Assembly (NCBI GenBank): GCA_015058045.1
Contig: SVDC01000039.1
Coordinates: 1-35,627 of the forward strand
Source of the DNA: Cellulosilyticum sp.
GTDB taxonomy: Bacteria > Bacillota > Clostridia > Lachnospirales > Cellulosilyticaceae
Direction of reading: 5' to 3'
Length of the DNA stretch: 35,627 bases
Part shown: positions 1-7,635 of the stretch, piece by piece
Layout of the letters: the number at the start of each line of letters is the position of its first letter
Position numbering within the stretch: the stretch's first letter is position 1
Notes under the pieces: model-generated
The model's input: the letters and a program-made list of their open reading frames with translations, nothing else
The model's database searches: none
Told to the model about the DNA's origin: nothing
Made by a program: the position numbers and the translations under genes

Positions 1-38
1 CTTTAACACCCTAAGCTTCCTTCCTTTTTGATCTACTT

Positions 39-1382
39 TTATGACTCAGGCATTTCTTTCAGCTCTAATTTAAACATTCTAGCTTCCCCTTGCCTAATCG
101 CTTTTACTTCAACTAAATCGCCAACACGTTTTTCAGCAATCAGTGCCTTTAACTGATCCATAGTCGTAATCGTTATTCCATCAAATTGAATTAGAATATC
201 GCCTGATTTAATCCCTGCTAAATCTGCGCTTCCACCAATCATTACACTTTGAATATAAATACCAATAGGTAACTCATATGTAGCTGACTGACTTGCTGTT
301 ACTTCAATTCCTGTAATCCCTAAAGCTGGACGCTCAATACTTCCATTTGCCATGAGCTCTGTCACAACTGTTTTTACTTGATTAATAGGAATAGCAAAAC
401 CAATCCCTTCTGTATCTACTGTTTTTGCCACATTAATACCAATAACCGTTCCTGTTGGTCCAACTAACGCCCCTCCACTATTTCCAGAATTAATAGCTGC
501 ACTTGTTTGAATGAGATTCATTTTATGACCTGAAAGGGTTATTTCACGTGCTATTCCACTAATAATTCCTGTTGTCACCGTATTACTTAGTGCATCTGTA
601 GCAGGTGTGCCTATTGCTACTGCTAATTGTCCCACCTCTAATCGATCACTATCCCCTAAAGGTGCAATAGCTAATGTTTCCATCATGCTATCTGTTAATC
701 TGATTTTTTCTACTCTAACGACTGCAATATCATTCACATCATCTTTTCCAACAATCTTAGCTTCAGCTTTAATGTCTCCAACAAAATTGACAGCCAAACT
801 ATCTGCCCCATCTACGACATGATTGTTCGTAATAATATAATAATTTTCATCATCCTCATCAAAAATAACACCTGAACCTAAACCTGTTACCATACCCTCT
901 GTAGGTAAATCTGAATAAATAATACCCATATCCCCGAAGTTAATCTTTTTATTACTATAAATAGAAACTACGCATGGACCTATATTTTTTGCAATACTTA
1001 CAATGCTACCATCTAACTCTGGTGGCATTATACCATTTTCATAAGGTTCTATTTTTCTTTTTCCCTCTACATCAATAGCCCCTTCTAGCACATTGTGTAC
1101 TTGTTGCTGCCCCATCTTACTTTGCCCTTGCCGTGCTTTATAAAAAGACTGCATACTATAAGGGACTATAAAGGCTAAGCTCCCACCTATCCCTACTCCC
1201 AAGCATAAACTTGCTACTGCAAGACCTGCAACCCACTGCTTAAAAGGTCTTTTAACTTTTCTTTTTTCTACTTTTTGTAAGTCCTGTTCTAATCCTTCTT
1301 CATCTTTTCTTTCTATAATACCATATACTTTTCTAGATGGATTTTCTTTATTTGCCTCTTTCTTATGCGCCTCGCCATTCAT
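39..1382 (-). CDS. htrA: HtrA/DegP-type membrane-anchored serine protease with PDZ domain
   Basis: Surface protease that degrades or processes misfolded proteins outside the membrane. Order: basic and acidic cytoplasmic N-terminus, one membrane segment at about residues 50-75, trypsin-like domain with His188 (NNHVVDG), Asp218 (NDIAVV) and Ser302 (NSGNSGGAL), then one PDZ domain at about 356-445. The full catalytic triad is present, so it should be active. A longer reading starting at 1445 is possible, but I chose the ATG at 1382. It follows AGGGGAG at good spacing, and a promoter (TTGAAA-17-TACGAT) overlaps the upstream extension. The gene follows a two-component system but is separated from it by a terminator and has its own promoter. 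This resembles htrC placed after walRK in Bacillus; a shared role in envelope stress is inference. Confidence 0.93.
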   Translation of the reverse strand: MNGEAHKKEANKENPSRKVYGIIERKDEEGLEQDLQKVEKRKVKRPFKQWVAGLAVASLCLGVGIGGSLAFIVPYSMQSFYKARQGQSKMGQQQVHNVLEGAIDVEGKRKIEPYENGIMPPELDGSIVSIAKNIGPCVVSIYSNKKINFGDMGIIYSDLPTEGMVTGLGSGVIFDEDDENYYIITNNHVVDGADSLAVNFVGDIKAEAKIVGKDDVNDIAVVRVEKIRLTDSMMETLAIAPLGDSDRLEVGQLAVAIGTPATDALSNTVTTGIISGIAREITLSGHKMNLIQTSAAINSGNSGGALVGPTGTVIGINVAKTVDTEGIGFAIPINQVKTVVTELMANGSIERPALGITGIEVTASQSATYELPIGIYIQSVMIGGSADLAGIKSGDILIQFDGITITTMDQLKALIAEKRVGDLVEVKAIRQGEARMFKLELKEMPES

Positions 1383-1416
1383 ATAAAACTCCCCTATTCC
1401 TTTCATATTTAGAATA

Positions 1417-1445
1417 ATCGTAACAAATACGCTTATAAATTTCAA
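1417..1445 (-). promoter_or_regulatory. Probable sigma-A promoter of htrA
   Basis: On the minus strand TTGAAA (1440-1445) and TACGAT (1417-1422) are 17 bp apart. The start site would be near 1410, just upstream of the ribosome site for the ATG at 1382. It lies inside the longer possible reading of htrA, which argues for the shorter start. Confidence 0.5.
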
Positions 1446-1489
1446 CTGCTCTCTTAACTACTTCTACTATTTTACGTTTATAATTAAAA

Positions 1490-1515
1490 AAATGATAGAA
1501 TTTCTCCTATCATTT
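1490..1515 (-). terminator. Rho-independent terminator of the response regulator-kinase operon
   Basis: A 9-bp stem (AAATGATAG/CTATCATTT) with an 8-base loop is followed on the minus strand by seven Ts counting the end of the stem. It lies just after the kinase stop at 1539 and separates the two-component genes from htrA. Confidence 0.8.
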
Positions 1516-1538
1516 CTTTTAATCTTTCCATCTAGCCA

Positions 1539-3023
1539 TTAAGGTATCAATGTCATCGAAAAGCAAAACTCAACCATTTCACCTTCTGTTGAACGAACTG
1601 TAATGGATTCATTATGTTGTTTGATAATTTCTTTTACAATGACTAAGCCAAGGCCAACACCTTTTTTATCTTCACCTCTAGAACAGTCTGCTTTATAGAA
1701 TCTCTCCCATATAAATTTCTGTTGTTCCGGTGAGATGGCAGGACCATCATTTAAAATACTTACCCATAACTTATCCTGGACTGCTTTGCTTCTTACTATT
1801 ATATGACCATTTTCACCTACAAATTTAAAAGCATTATCTAATAAATTCTGAATGACACGGCTAAGACCATCTGCATCTGCTAATACTAAATAATTGTGCA
1901 GGTCTAACTGCTTAATCACTTGAACATTTTTTCTCTTTAGTCTACTCTCTAAACTTATAGTAGCTTCCTCAATCATCTCATTAATATTAAGGCAGACCTT
2001 ATTACTTGCTTTTTTGCCCTCTTGAATTTGATTGAGCTCCAAAATGGTATTGGTCATATTAATTAAGCGCTTTGATTCACTTAATACAATCTTAAGATAA
2101 CGTTCCTGATGTCCTGCATCAATCGTTCCATCTAAAATAGCAGTTACAAAACCTTGTATCGAAGTCAGTGGTGAACGCAAGTCATGAGAAATATTGGCAA
2201 TAAAGCTTCTTCGATTTTCTTCTATCTTATCTAATGCTTCTGCCATATGATTTAAAGATAGTCCAAGTTGCGCAATCTCGTCATTTCCATTTACTTCAAT
2301 ACGCTGACTAAACTCACCACTTGCTATATTTTTTGCAGCATAACTCATTTCCTTAAGAGGTTTTGTCATCTGTCTAGAAATTGTATAAATCCATACAAAC
2401 ACAATACTTCCTACAAACCCAACAACATTTAAAATTAGATTACGTACTTCATCAACTGTTTGTAAAATGTATGGCATTGGCATATGAATTAATAAAGCAT
2501 AATGAATCTCTTCACCTATGGTGATAGGATAGCCAATAGTTAATACGGGTATAGAAAAATACTCTTTAAAACCATTTTCTAGACTAATTACTTGCCCTGA
2601 AAAAACCTCATTCATATCTTCCCTAAGGATTATTTCATTACTTATATGAGACATTTTATTTTTTTCTACTATATAACCATTTCCACTAGGATCTATAACC
2701 CATGCAGTTGCATCCAAACACTTACTCATCATCTGAATATGCTCTAAAACATCTTGCATCGCATCCTCTTTAGAGGTACTATAAGTCCCAGCTTTATAGT
2801 ATTCCGCTGCAATCCCTTTAGCTTGATTGATCATAATTTCCTGTGTATATTTTACAAAATAGGATTGAAAAGAATTTGTAAATGTTATAAAGAGTACAAT
2901 CAGCATCAAAACTAAAATACTAATATAAATGGATACTAATCGACTAAATAACGAAGGAAATCGTAAGCTATTTCTTATCTTTCGAATTTGTAGCCTACAC
3001 CCCAAACGGTCTTGATGCTCCAT
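1539..3023 (-). CDS. Two-component sensor histidine kinase, HAMP type
   Basis: Membrane sensor kinase. Membrane segments at about residues 29-49 and 196-215 flank an extracellular sensor region of roughly 145 residues. Then come a HAMP linker, a dimerisation domain with the phospho-acceptor His280 (ANISHDLRSPLTS), and an HATPase domain with an N-box (NLLDNAFKF) and a G-box (GVGLGLVIVKE). The start at 3023 has AAGGAG six bases upstream and overlaps the end of the response-regulator gene by 49 bases, so the two are almost certainly cotranscribed. No PAS domain is seen between HAMP and the kinase core, unlike WalK. The signal sensed cannot be told from sequence. Its partner is the regulator encoded just upstream. 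Confidence 0.93.
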   Translation of the reverse strand: MEHQDRLGCRLQIRKIRNSLRFPSLFSRLVSIYISILVLMLIVLFITFTNSFQSYFVKYTQEIMINQAKGIAAEYYKAGTYSTSKEDAMQDVLEHIQMMSKCLDATAWVIDPSGNGYIVEKNKMSHISNEIILREDMNEVFSGQVISLENGFKEYFSIPVLTIGYPITIGEEIHYALLIHMPMPYILQTVDEVRNLILNVVGFVGSIVFVWIYTISRQMTKPLKEMSYAAKNIASGEFSQRIEVNGNDEIAQLGLSLNHMAEALDKIEENRRSFIANISHDLRSPLTSIQGFVTAILDGTIDAGHQERYLKIVLSESKRLINMTNTILELNQIQEGKKASNKVCLNINEMIEEATISLESRLKRKNVQVIKQLDLHNYLVLADADGLSRVIQNLLDNAFKFVGENGHIIVRSKAVQDKLWVSILNDGPAISPEQQKFIWERFYKADCSRGEDKKGVGLGLVIVKEIIKQHNESITVRSTEGEMVEFCFSMTLIP

Positions 3024-3655
3024 GAATGTTCTCCTTCAAACTTATCCCTTAATCTTTTAATATGCACATCAACAGTTCTTGTATCTCCTACAAAATCATA
3101 GCCCCATATCTTATCTAGAAGTTGCTCTCTTGTAAATACCTGTTTTGGATGGCTTGCTAAGAAATAAAGCACTTCAAGCTCTTTAGGTGGTAATTCTACT
3201 AAATTCCCTTCATAGGTTACAGAATAATTATCTTTATCTATAATTAAATTATCTAACACAATTCTATTTTTTGTTTTCTCTTCTTCACTTGGTAAAATAT
3301 TACGTCTTAAAACCGCTTTGACCCTGGCCATTAATTCTTTTGGATCAAATGGTTTTACCATATAATCATCTGCACCAAGTTCTAGTCCTAATACTTTATC
3401 AAATACTTCCCCTTTAGCTGTTAGCATAATAATCGGTGTGCGACTTGTTTTTCTAATCTCTTTGCACACGTCATAGCCATCTGCACCCGGTAACATGATG
3501 TCTAAAAGGACTAAGTCTGGTTTATATTCCTCAAAAACTTCAAGGGCTAACTTCCCATTAGCTACCTCTTTCGTTTCATATCCCTCTTTATTTAAGTATA
3601 GGGAAATTAATTCAGAAATATTTGTGTCATCATCTACTACTAATATCTTTGGCAT
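2975..3655 (-). CDS. OmpR/PhoB-family response regulator
   Basis: DNA-binding response regulator paired with the overlapping kinase gene. The receiver domain (about 1-120) has the acidic pocket (VDDD), phospho-acceptor Asp52 (LLDIMLPG) and the conserved Lys in VKPFD. The C-terminal winged helix (about 130-226) ends in the family signature TVWGVGYKF. The ribosome site is AAGAGGACGAGT before ATG. The gene begins 42 bases after the mutS2 stop with no terminator seen between, so read-through from mutS2 is possible. General similarity is to ResD/WalR-like regulators, and the downstream htrA is a plausible but unproven target. Confidence 0.94.
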   Translation of the reverse strand: MPKILVVDDDTNISELISLYLNKEGYETKEVANGKLALEVFEEYKPDLVLLDIMLPGADGYDVCKEIRKTSRTPIIMLTAKGEVFDKVLGLELGADDYMVKPFDPKELMARVKAVLRRNILPSEEEKTKNRIVLDNLIIDKDNYSVTYEGNLVELPPKELEVLYFLASHPKQVFTREQLLDKIWGYDFVGDTRTVDVHIKRLRDKFEGEHSWSIKTVWGVGYKFER

Positions 3656-3697
3656 ACTCGTCCTCTTTCTTGTCTTTACCTTCTCGTTTCATTCTAC

Positions 3698-6094
3698 CTA
3701 TTTTATTGTTACCACCGTTACACCCATTTCACCTTCACCAAATGTACCTGGTCTTTGTGCTTCTACATGTGGATGTCGTTTCAAACGTTGCATAATAGCT
3801 GTTCTAAGTGCACCTGTTCCTTTTCCGTGAATAATGGTTACTTGTTTTAATCCTGCTAAGTATGCATCATCTAAATATTTATCTACAACAGGCCATGCTT
3901 CGTCTACCATTAAACCTCTTACATCTACCTCTGTAGAAATACTTTGTGTTTTTCTTACATTATAACTAATTTGCCCTTTTTGTTTGGTTTTATTTACCTT
4001 GGTTTGGGCTGCTACCGCTTCTTCTTTAATAGGCTGTAAGTCCGCTAATTTAACTTTCATTGGCATAATACCCATACGTACTTCAACCATACCATTTTTA
4101 TCAGCTTCTTTAGTTACAACGCCTTTTTGCATCAAGCTTATTACCATAACTTCTTCACCTACAGAAACACTGGTTAAAGCTTTTATTTTATGAGTACCTG
4201 TCACTTTACTTGCACGTTTATATTGCTTTTTAAGGGTTTCACTCATGCCCTGTTTAGCAACTTGTAAACTTTGTTCATCAATCATGACTTGTGCTTTTCT
4301 TGCAGCAGCACGCACTTCTTTTAATGCACGATCCGCTTCTTCCTCTGCTTCTTTTAAAAGCTCTTTTGCTTTAAGCTCTGCACGTTCCATGATTTTTTTC
4401 TTTGCTTTATCTATCTTACTACGTTCTTTTTGAATTTCTTCTTTTAGACGTTCTGCTTCCGCTCTAAAGACTTGAGCACGTTCACTTTCAATTTCAGCCA
4501 TACGCTTACTTTGCTCTAAGTCAACTAAAATATCTTCCATTTTTACATTTTCTTTTTCAAGATATACTTTTGCATCTTCAATTAAATACTCCGGAAGCCC
4601 TAATTTCATAGATATAGCAAAGGCATTACTCTTTCCTGGTACACCAATCAGTAAGCGATAGGTTGGTCTTAAAGATTTAACATCAAATTCACAACTTGCA
4701 TTCTCTACACCTTCTGTAGATAGGGCATAAAGCTTTAATTCACTATAGTGTGTTGTTGCTACTGTACGAATTTGTTGTTTTCTTAAGTGCTCTAAAATAG
4801 ACATAGCAAGAGCTGCCCCTTCAATTGGATCTGTTCCAGAACCTAACTCATCCAAAAGAATCAGTGAGTTTAAACTCATATCATTTAAGATAGAAATAAC
4901 ATTAGTCATATGGGATGAGAATGTACTTAAGCTTTGTTCAATACTTTGTTCATCCCCTAAATCTGCATAAATCCCATCAAATACTGCTACTTCACTACCT
5001 TCTGCTGCTGGGATTTGAAGTCCTACAGCTGCCATAAGCGAAAAGAGTCCTAATGTTTTTAAAGTAACGGTTTTACCACCTGTGTTAGGTCCTGTGATTA
5101 GTAAGCTTGTGAAGTCTCTTCCTAATCTTACATCAATGGGTACCACATGCTCTTTTGGTAAAAGTGGATGGCGTGCACGTTTTAACTCAATATGTCCCTT
5201 ATCATTCAGCTTAGGCTCACGACAATCATAACGAAGTGAAAATTCACTACGTGCAAAAATACTGTCCAGCAAAATAAGCTCCTGATAACTTCTTGCAATG
5301 TCTTCTGTATAAGGCATTACCATATTGGTTAGCTCTGTTAAAATTTTTTCAATTTCTTCGTGTTCTTTCGTTTCTAATCCTTTTAATTCATTTCCAATTT
5401 CCACAACACTCATTGGTTCAATAAATACAGTTGCACCTGTTGAAGACTGGTCGTGAACAATCCCTTTAAATTGACTTTTATACTCTACTTTAATCGGTAT
5501 ACAATAACGATCTTGCCTTAAAGTTATAACAGGATCTTGAATCATATCTTGATACGCATTGGAACGAATAATTTGTTGCAAACTTTCTTTAATACGATTA
5601 CCTAGTGTTAACTTTTGGCGACGAAGACGCGCTAGTTCTGGTGTCGCTTCATCTGCCACCTCTTCTGGTGAGATAATACATCTTGCAATCTCACGCTCTA
5701 CTTGGTTTTGTGGCGCTAAGCTTTCAAAGTACGGTCCGATAATAGGATAAGTCTCGCCATTACTAGTGGCATCTTGATAGTAGTTTTTAGCTTGTCTTGT
5801 GATTCTTAAAGCATCACGTACAACTAATAATTCACCCCCACTTAAAACCGCACCAATTTCAACACGTTTTAATACAGGTGTAACAGGCTTCACATTACTA
5901 AGTGGAAGTCTTCCCTTCTTAACGCTCATCATAAGGGCCTGAGCTGTTTCCTCTTGTAATAATTTAACCTCATCCAAAGTTGTTTTTGGCATGAGCTGAT
6001 CTATCCTTAATTTACCATCTTCAGTAATGGCATATGCTTTAACTAATTCTTTAACTTTATGAAATTCTAACTTATAAAGTGTTTTATCATTCAT
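3698..6094 (-). CDS. mutS2: MutS2 family ATPase with C-terminal Smr domain
   Basis: MutS2 proteins act on branched DNA or on collided ribosomes in Gram-positive bacteria, and not in mismatch repair. The 798-residue length is typical. The MutS core lacks the mismatch-recognition N-domain. Walker A (GPNTGGKT) is at about 335-342, with a Walker B region at ILLDELGSGTDP. A long charged coiled coil at about 510-625 precedes the Smr domain (about 722-798), which has VDVRG and the HGKGTGALR motif. The start ATG follows GAGG at eight bases. The GTG-containing extension is not needed. It is the first gene of a run that continues into the two-component genes, and no strong promoter could be picked out upstream. 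Confidence 0.96.
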   Translation of the reverse strand: MNDKTLYKLEFHKVKELVKAYAITEDGKLRIDQLMPKTTLDEVKLLQEETAQALMMSVKKGRLPLSNVKPVTPVLKRVEIGAVLSGGELLVVRDALRITRQAKNYYQDATSNGETYPIIGPYFESLAPQNQVEREIARCIISPEEVADEATPELARLRRQKLTLGNRIKESLQQIIRSNAYQDMIQDPVITLRQDRYCIPIKVEYKSQFKGIVHDQSSTGATVFIEPMSVVEIGNELKGLETKEHEEIEKILTELTNMVMPYTEDIARSYQELILLDSIFARSEFSLRYDCREPKLNDKGHIELKRARHPLLPKEHVVPIDVRLGRDFTSLLITGPNTGGKTVTLKTLGLFSLMAAVGLQIPAAEGSEVAVFDGIYADLGDEQSIEQSLSTFSSHMTNVISILNDMSLNSLILLDELGSGTDPIEGAALAMSILEHLRKQQIRTVATTHYSELKLYALSTEGVENASCEFDVKSLRPTYRLLIGVPGKSNAFAISMKLGLPEYLIEDAKVYLEKENVKMEDILVDLEQSKRMAEIESERAQVFRAEAERLKEEIQKERSKIDKAKKKIMERAELKAKELLKEAEEEADRALKEVRAAARKAQVMIDEQSLQVAKQGMSETLKKQYKRASKVTGTHKIKALTSVSVGEEVMVISLMQKGVVTKEADKNGMVEVRMGIMPMKVKLADLQPIKEEAVAAQTKVNKTKQKGQISYNVRKTQSISTEVDVRGLMVDEAWPVVDKYLDDAYLAGLKQVTIIHGKGTGALRTAIMQRLKRHPHVEAQRPGTFGEGEMGVTVVTIK

Positions 6095-6186
6095 TGCTTA
6101 AAACCTCATATCTATTATTTAACGCTATTCCTATTATTACATAACTTTTCTTTTTTGGAAACACCCAATACATTTTAAAACTAAAA

Positions 6187-6220
6187 TAAGGCGTAAAGAA
6201 CCTGTGTTCATTACGCCTTA
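6187..6220 (-). terminator. Rho-independent terminator after the NlpC/P60 gene
   Basis: A 10-bp stem (TAAGGCGTAA/TTACGCCTTA) continues inward as GAAC/GTTC after one mismatch. It is followed on the minus strand by TTTTAGTTTT. It lies 29 bases after the stop of the hydrolase gene and ahead of mutS2. Confidence 0.85.
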
Positions 6221-6248
6221 CTTCCCTTTTTATAGAACAACCATATCC

Positions 6249-6965
6249 TTATATTTCATTTAAAATACGGCTACTTGTTACATAATTTTTTTTGTAATAG
6301 GTATTGGATAAACTACTTAGGGTGACACCTTTTGTACAGTCAGCATGTAAAAACATACCTTGTCCTGCATAAATCCCTACATGAGAAATATTTCCTGTAT
6401 TGGCACCACTGGTATCAAAGAAAACCAAATCACCAGGTCTCAGTTCAGATTTATCTACTTCTTTTCCATCATTTACCTGTGTATAGGATAAACGACTAAT
6501 ATTAATATCAAATCCTTCAAAAACTTTCTTGGTAAGTCCTGAACAGTCCACACCTCTTTTTAAATCATTGCCACCCCATACATAAGGTGTGCCAATAAAA
6601 AGTTTACCATATTCTACAACCTCTTCTCCTAGCACCTTGCTATAAGGAACAATGGCATGATCTGAAACCTGAATGTCTGTCTTCTCAACCCATCCTTCTT
6701 GATTTCCTATCCTTATACGATACCAGTCATGATTCATACCTAAAATATAAATATCCTGATTCTCTATTGTAGCCAGTTGATTACTATACTTATTAGGGTA
6801 ATTGCGTACTTTAATAGAAGAGTCTACCACCTTTGTTCGAATACCTGTATAACTTGGAAAAATACTTTCCTTATGCGTACTGGCACATAGTGGCACAGCT
6901 AATGCTCCCATCAAAATAAGGCCCGCTATACCTCGGCCTACTAGTCTTCCTTTTATATATTTCAT
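6249..6965 (-). CDS. Secreted SH3-domain NlpC/P60 peptidoglycan endopeptidase
   Basis: Probable cell-wall hydrolase that cleaves the stem peptide of peptidoglycan. A signal sequence (basic start, hydrophobic core, likely cleavage near PLCAS) is followed by a bacterial SH3 domain (about 45-100) and an NlpC/P60 domain with Cys141 (GVDCSGL), His195 (SHVGIY) and third-residue candidate His207 (FLHADC). The whole catalytic set is present. A TTG reading four codons longer exists, but the GGAGG lies inside it, right in front of the ATG at 6965, so I use the ATG. It is a single gene with its own terminator. A 12-bp palindrome lies in the leader. Its bond specificity cannot be read from sequence. Confidence 0.93.
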   Translation of the reverse strand: MKYIKGRLVGRGIAGLILMGALAVPLCASTHKESIFPSYTGIRTKVVDSSIKVRNYPNKYSNQLATIENQDIYILGMNHDWYRIRIGNQEGWVEKTDIQVSDHAIVPYSKVLGEEVVEYGKLFIGTPYVWGGNDLKRGVDCSGLTKKVFEGFDINISRLSYTQVNDGKEVDKSELRPGDLVFFDTSGANTGNISHVGIYAGQGMFLHADCTKGVTLSSLSNTYYKKNYVTSSRILNEI

Positions 6966-6981
6966 GATTTCCTCCAATAAA

Positions 6982-6993
6982 CACCCTTGGGTG
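6982..6993. promoter_or_regulatory. Perfect 12-bp palindrome in the leader of the NlpC/P60 gene
   Basis: CACCCTTGGGTG is a perfect palindrome and unusually GC-rich for this intergenic region. It lies about 10 bases before the GGAGG. It could be a repressor site. No regulator is identified. Confidence 0.3.
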
Positions 6994-7067
6994 ATAATTC
7001 AAAATAAATCATTGACTAGTATAGCCTTATTTCAAATCTTTTATACAACTTATAGTTATTCTCTCTT

Positions 7068-7559
7068 CTACCAATGATAGTGATGAAGCTCTCCTTCTTT
7101 TAATAAGTGGTTAAATTCATGTTGTCTAAGGGCTTCATAAAGTACAATCGCTACTGAGTTTGATAGGTTGAGTGAACGTGCTTCACCTATCATAGGAATA
7201 CGAATACATGTCTCTTTACTTTCTAATAAAATTTCTTCTGGAATCCCTTTTGATTCTCTTCCAAACATAATATAGCAGTCTTCTTCATAATTAACATCTG
7301 CATAAGTTTGTCTTGATTTTGTAGTAGCAAAATACACTTTGGGATGATTATTTTTCTCTAAGAACTCCTCATAGTTGGCATAACGGCGAACATCTACTAA
7401 ATGCCAATAATCCATCCCCGCTCTTTTAACGTGTTTTTCATCTAATGAAAAACCTAATGGCTCAATAAGGTGAAGAGCAGCCCCTGTTGCAGCGCAAGTT
7501 CTTGCAATATTCCCTGTATTTTGTGGAATTTCTGGTTCATGTAAAACAATGTGCATCAT
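7068..7559 (-). CDS. trmL: tRNA (cytidine/uridine-34 2'-O)-methyltransferase, TrmL type
   Basis: SpoU-family enzyme that adds a 2'-O-methyl group at the wobble base of leucine tRNAs using S-adenosylmethionine. At 163 residues it is the minimal trefoil-knot enzyme. The opening HIVLHEPEIPQNTGNIART is the typical TrmL start, and the knot motifs are seen as MFGRESKGIP and IPMIGEARSLNLSNS. Two ATG codons are adjacent at the start. The first lies 11 bases after AGAGG. It has its own promoter and stands between topB and the hydrolase gene. Confidence 0.94.
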   Translation of the reverse strand: MMHIVLHEPEIPQNTGNIARTCAATGAALHLIEPLGFSLDEKHVKRAGMDYWHLVDVRRYANYEEFLEKNNHPKVYFATTKSRQTYADVNYEEDCYIMFGRESKGIPEEILLESKETCIRIPMIGEARSLNLSNSVAIVLYEALRQHEFNHLLKEGELHHYHW

Positions 7560-7595
7560 ATGCTTTTAATCCTCTTTTCTTTTTACCTTGACTTT

Positions 7596-7624
7596 ATTCT
7601 AACATGTCACTTTTTATCTGACAA
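7596..7624 (-). promoter_or_regulatory. Probable sigma-A promoter of trmL with an internal dyad
   Basis: TTGTCA (7619-7624) and TAGAAT (7596-7601) are 17 bp apart on the minus strand. The dyad TGTCA-N9-TGACA (7605-7623) fills the spacer and overlaps the -35 hexamer, so a repressor site is possible. Confidence 0.55.
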
Positions 7625-7635
7625 TCAACGCCTTA

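Noticed and set aside
1383..1445. N-terminal extension of HtrA from 1445
   Set aside because: The promoter lies inside it, and the better ribosome site belongs to the ATG at 1382.
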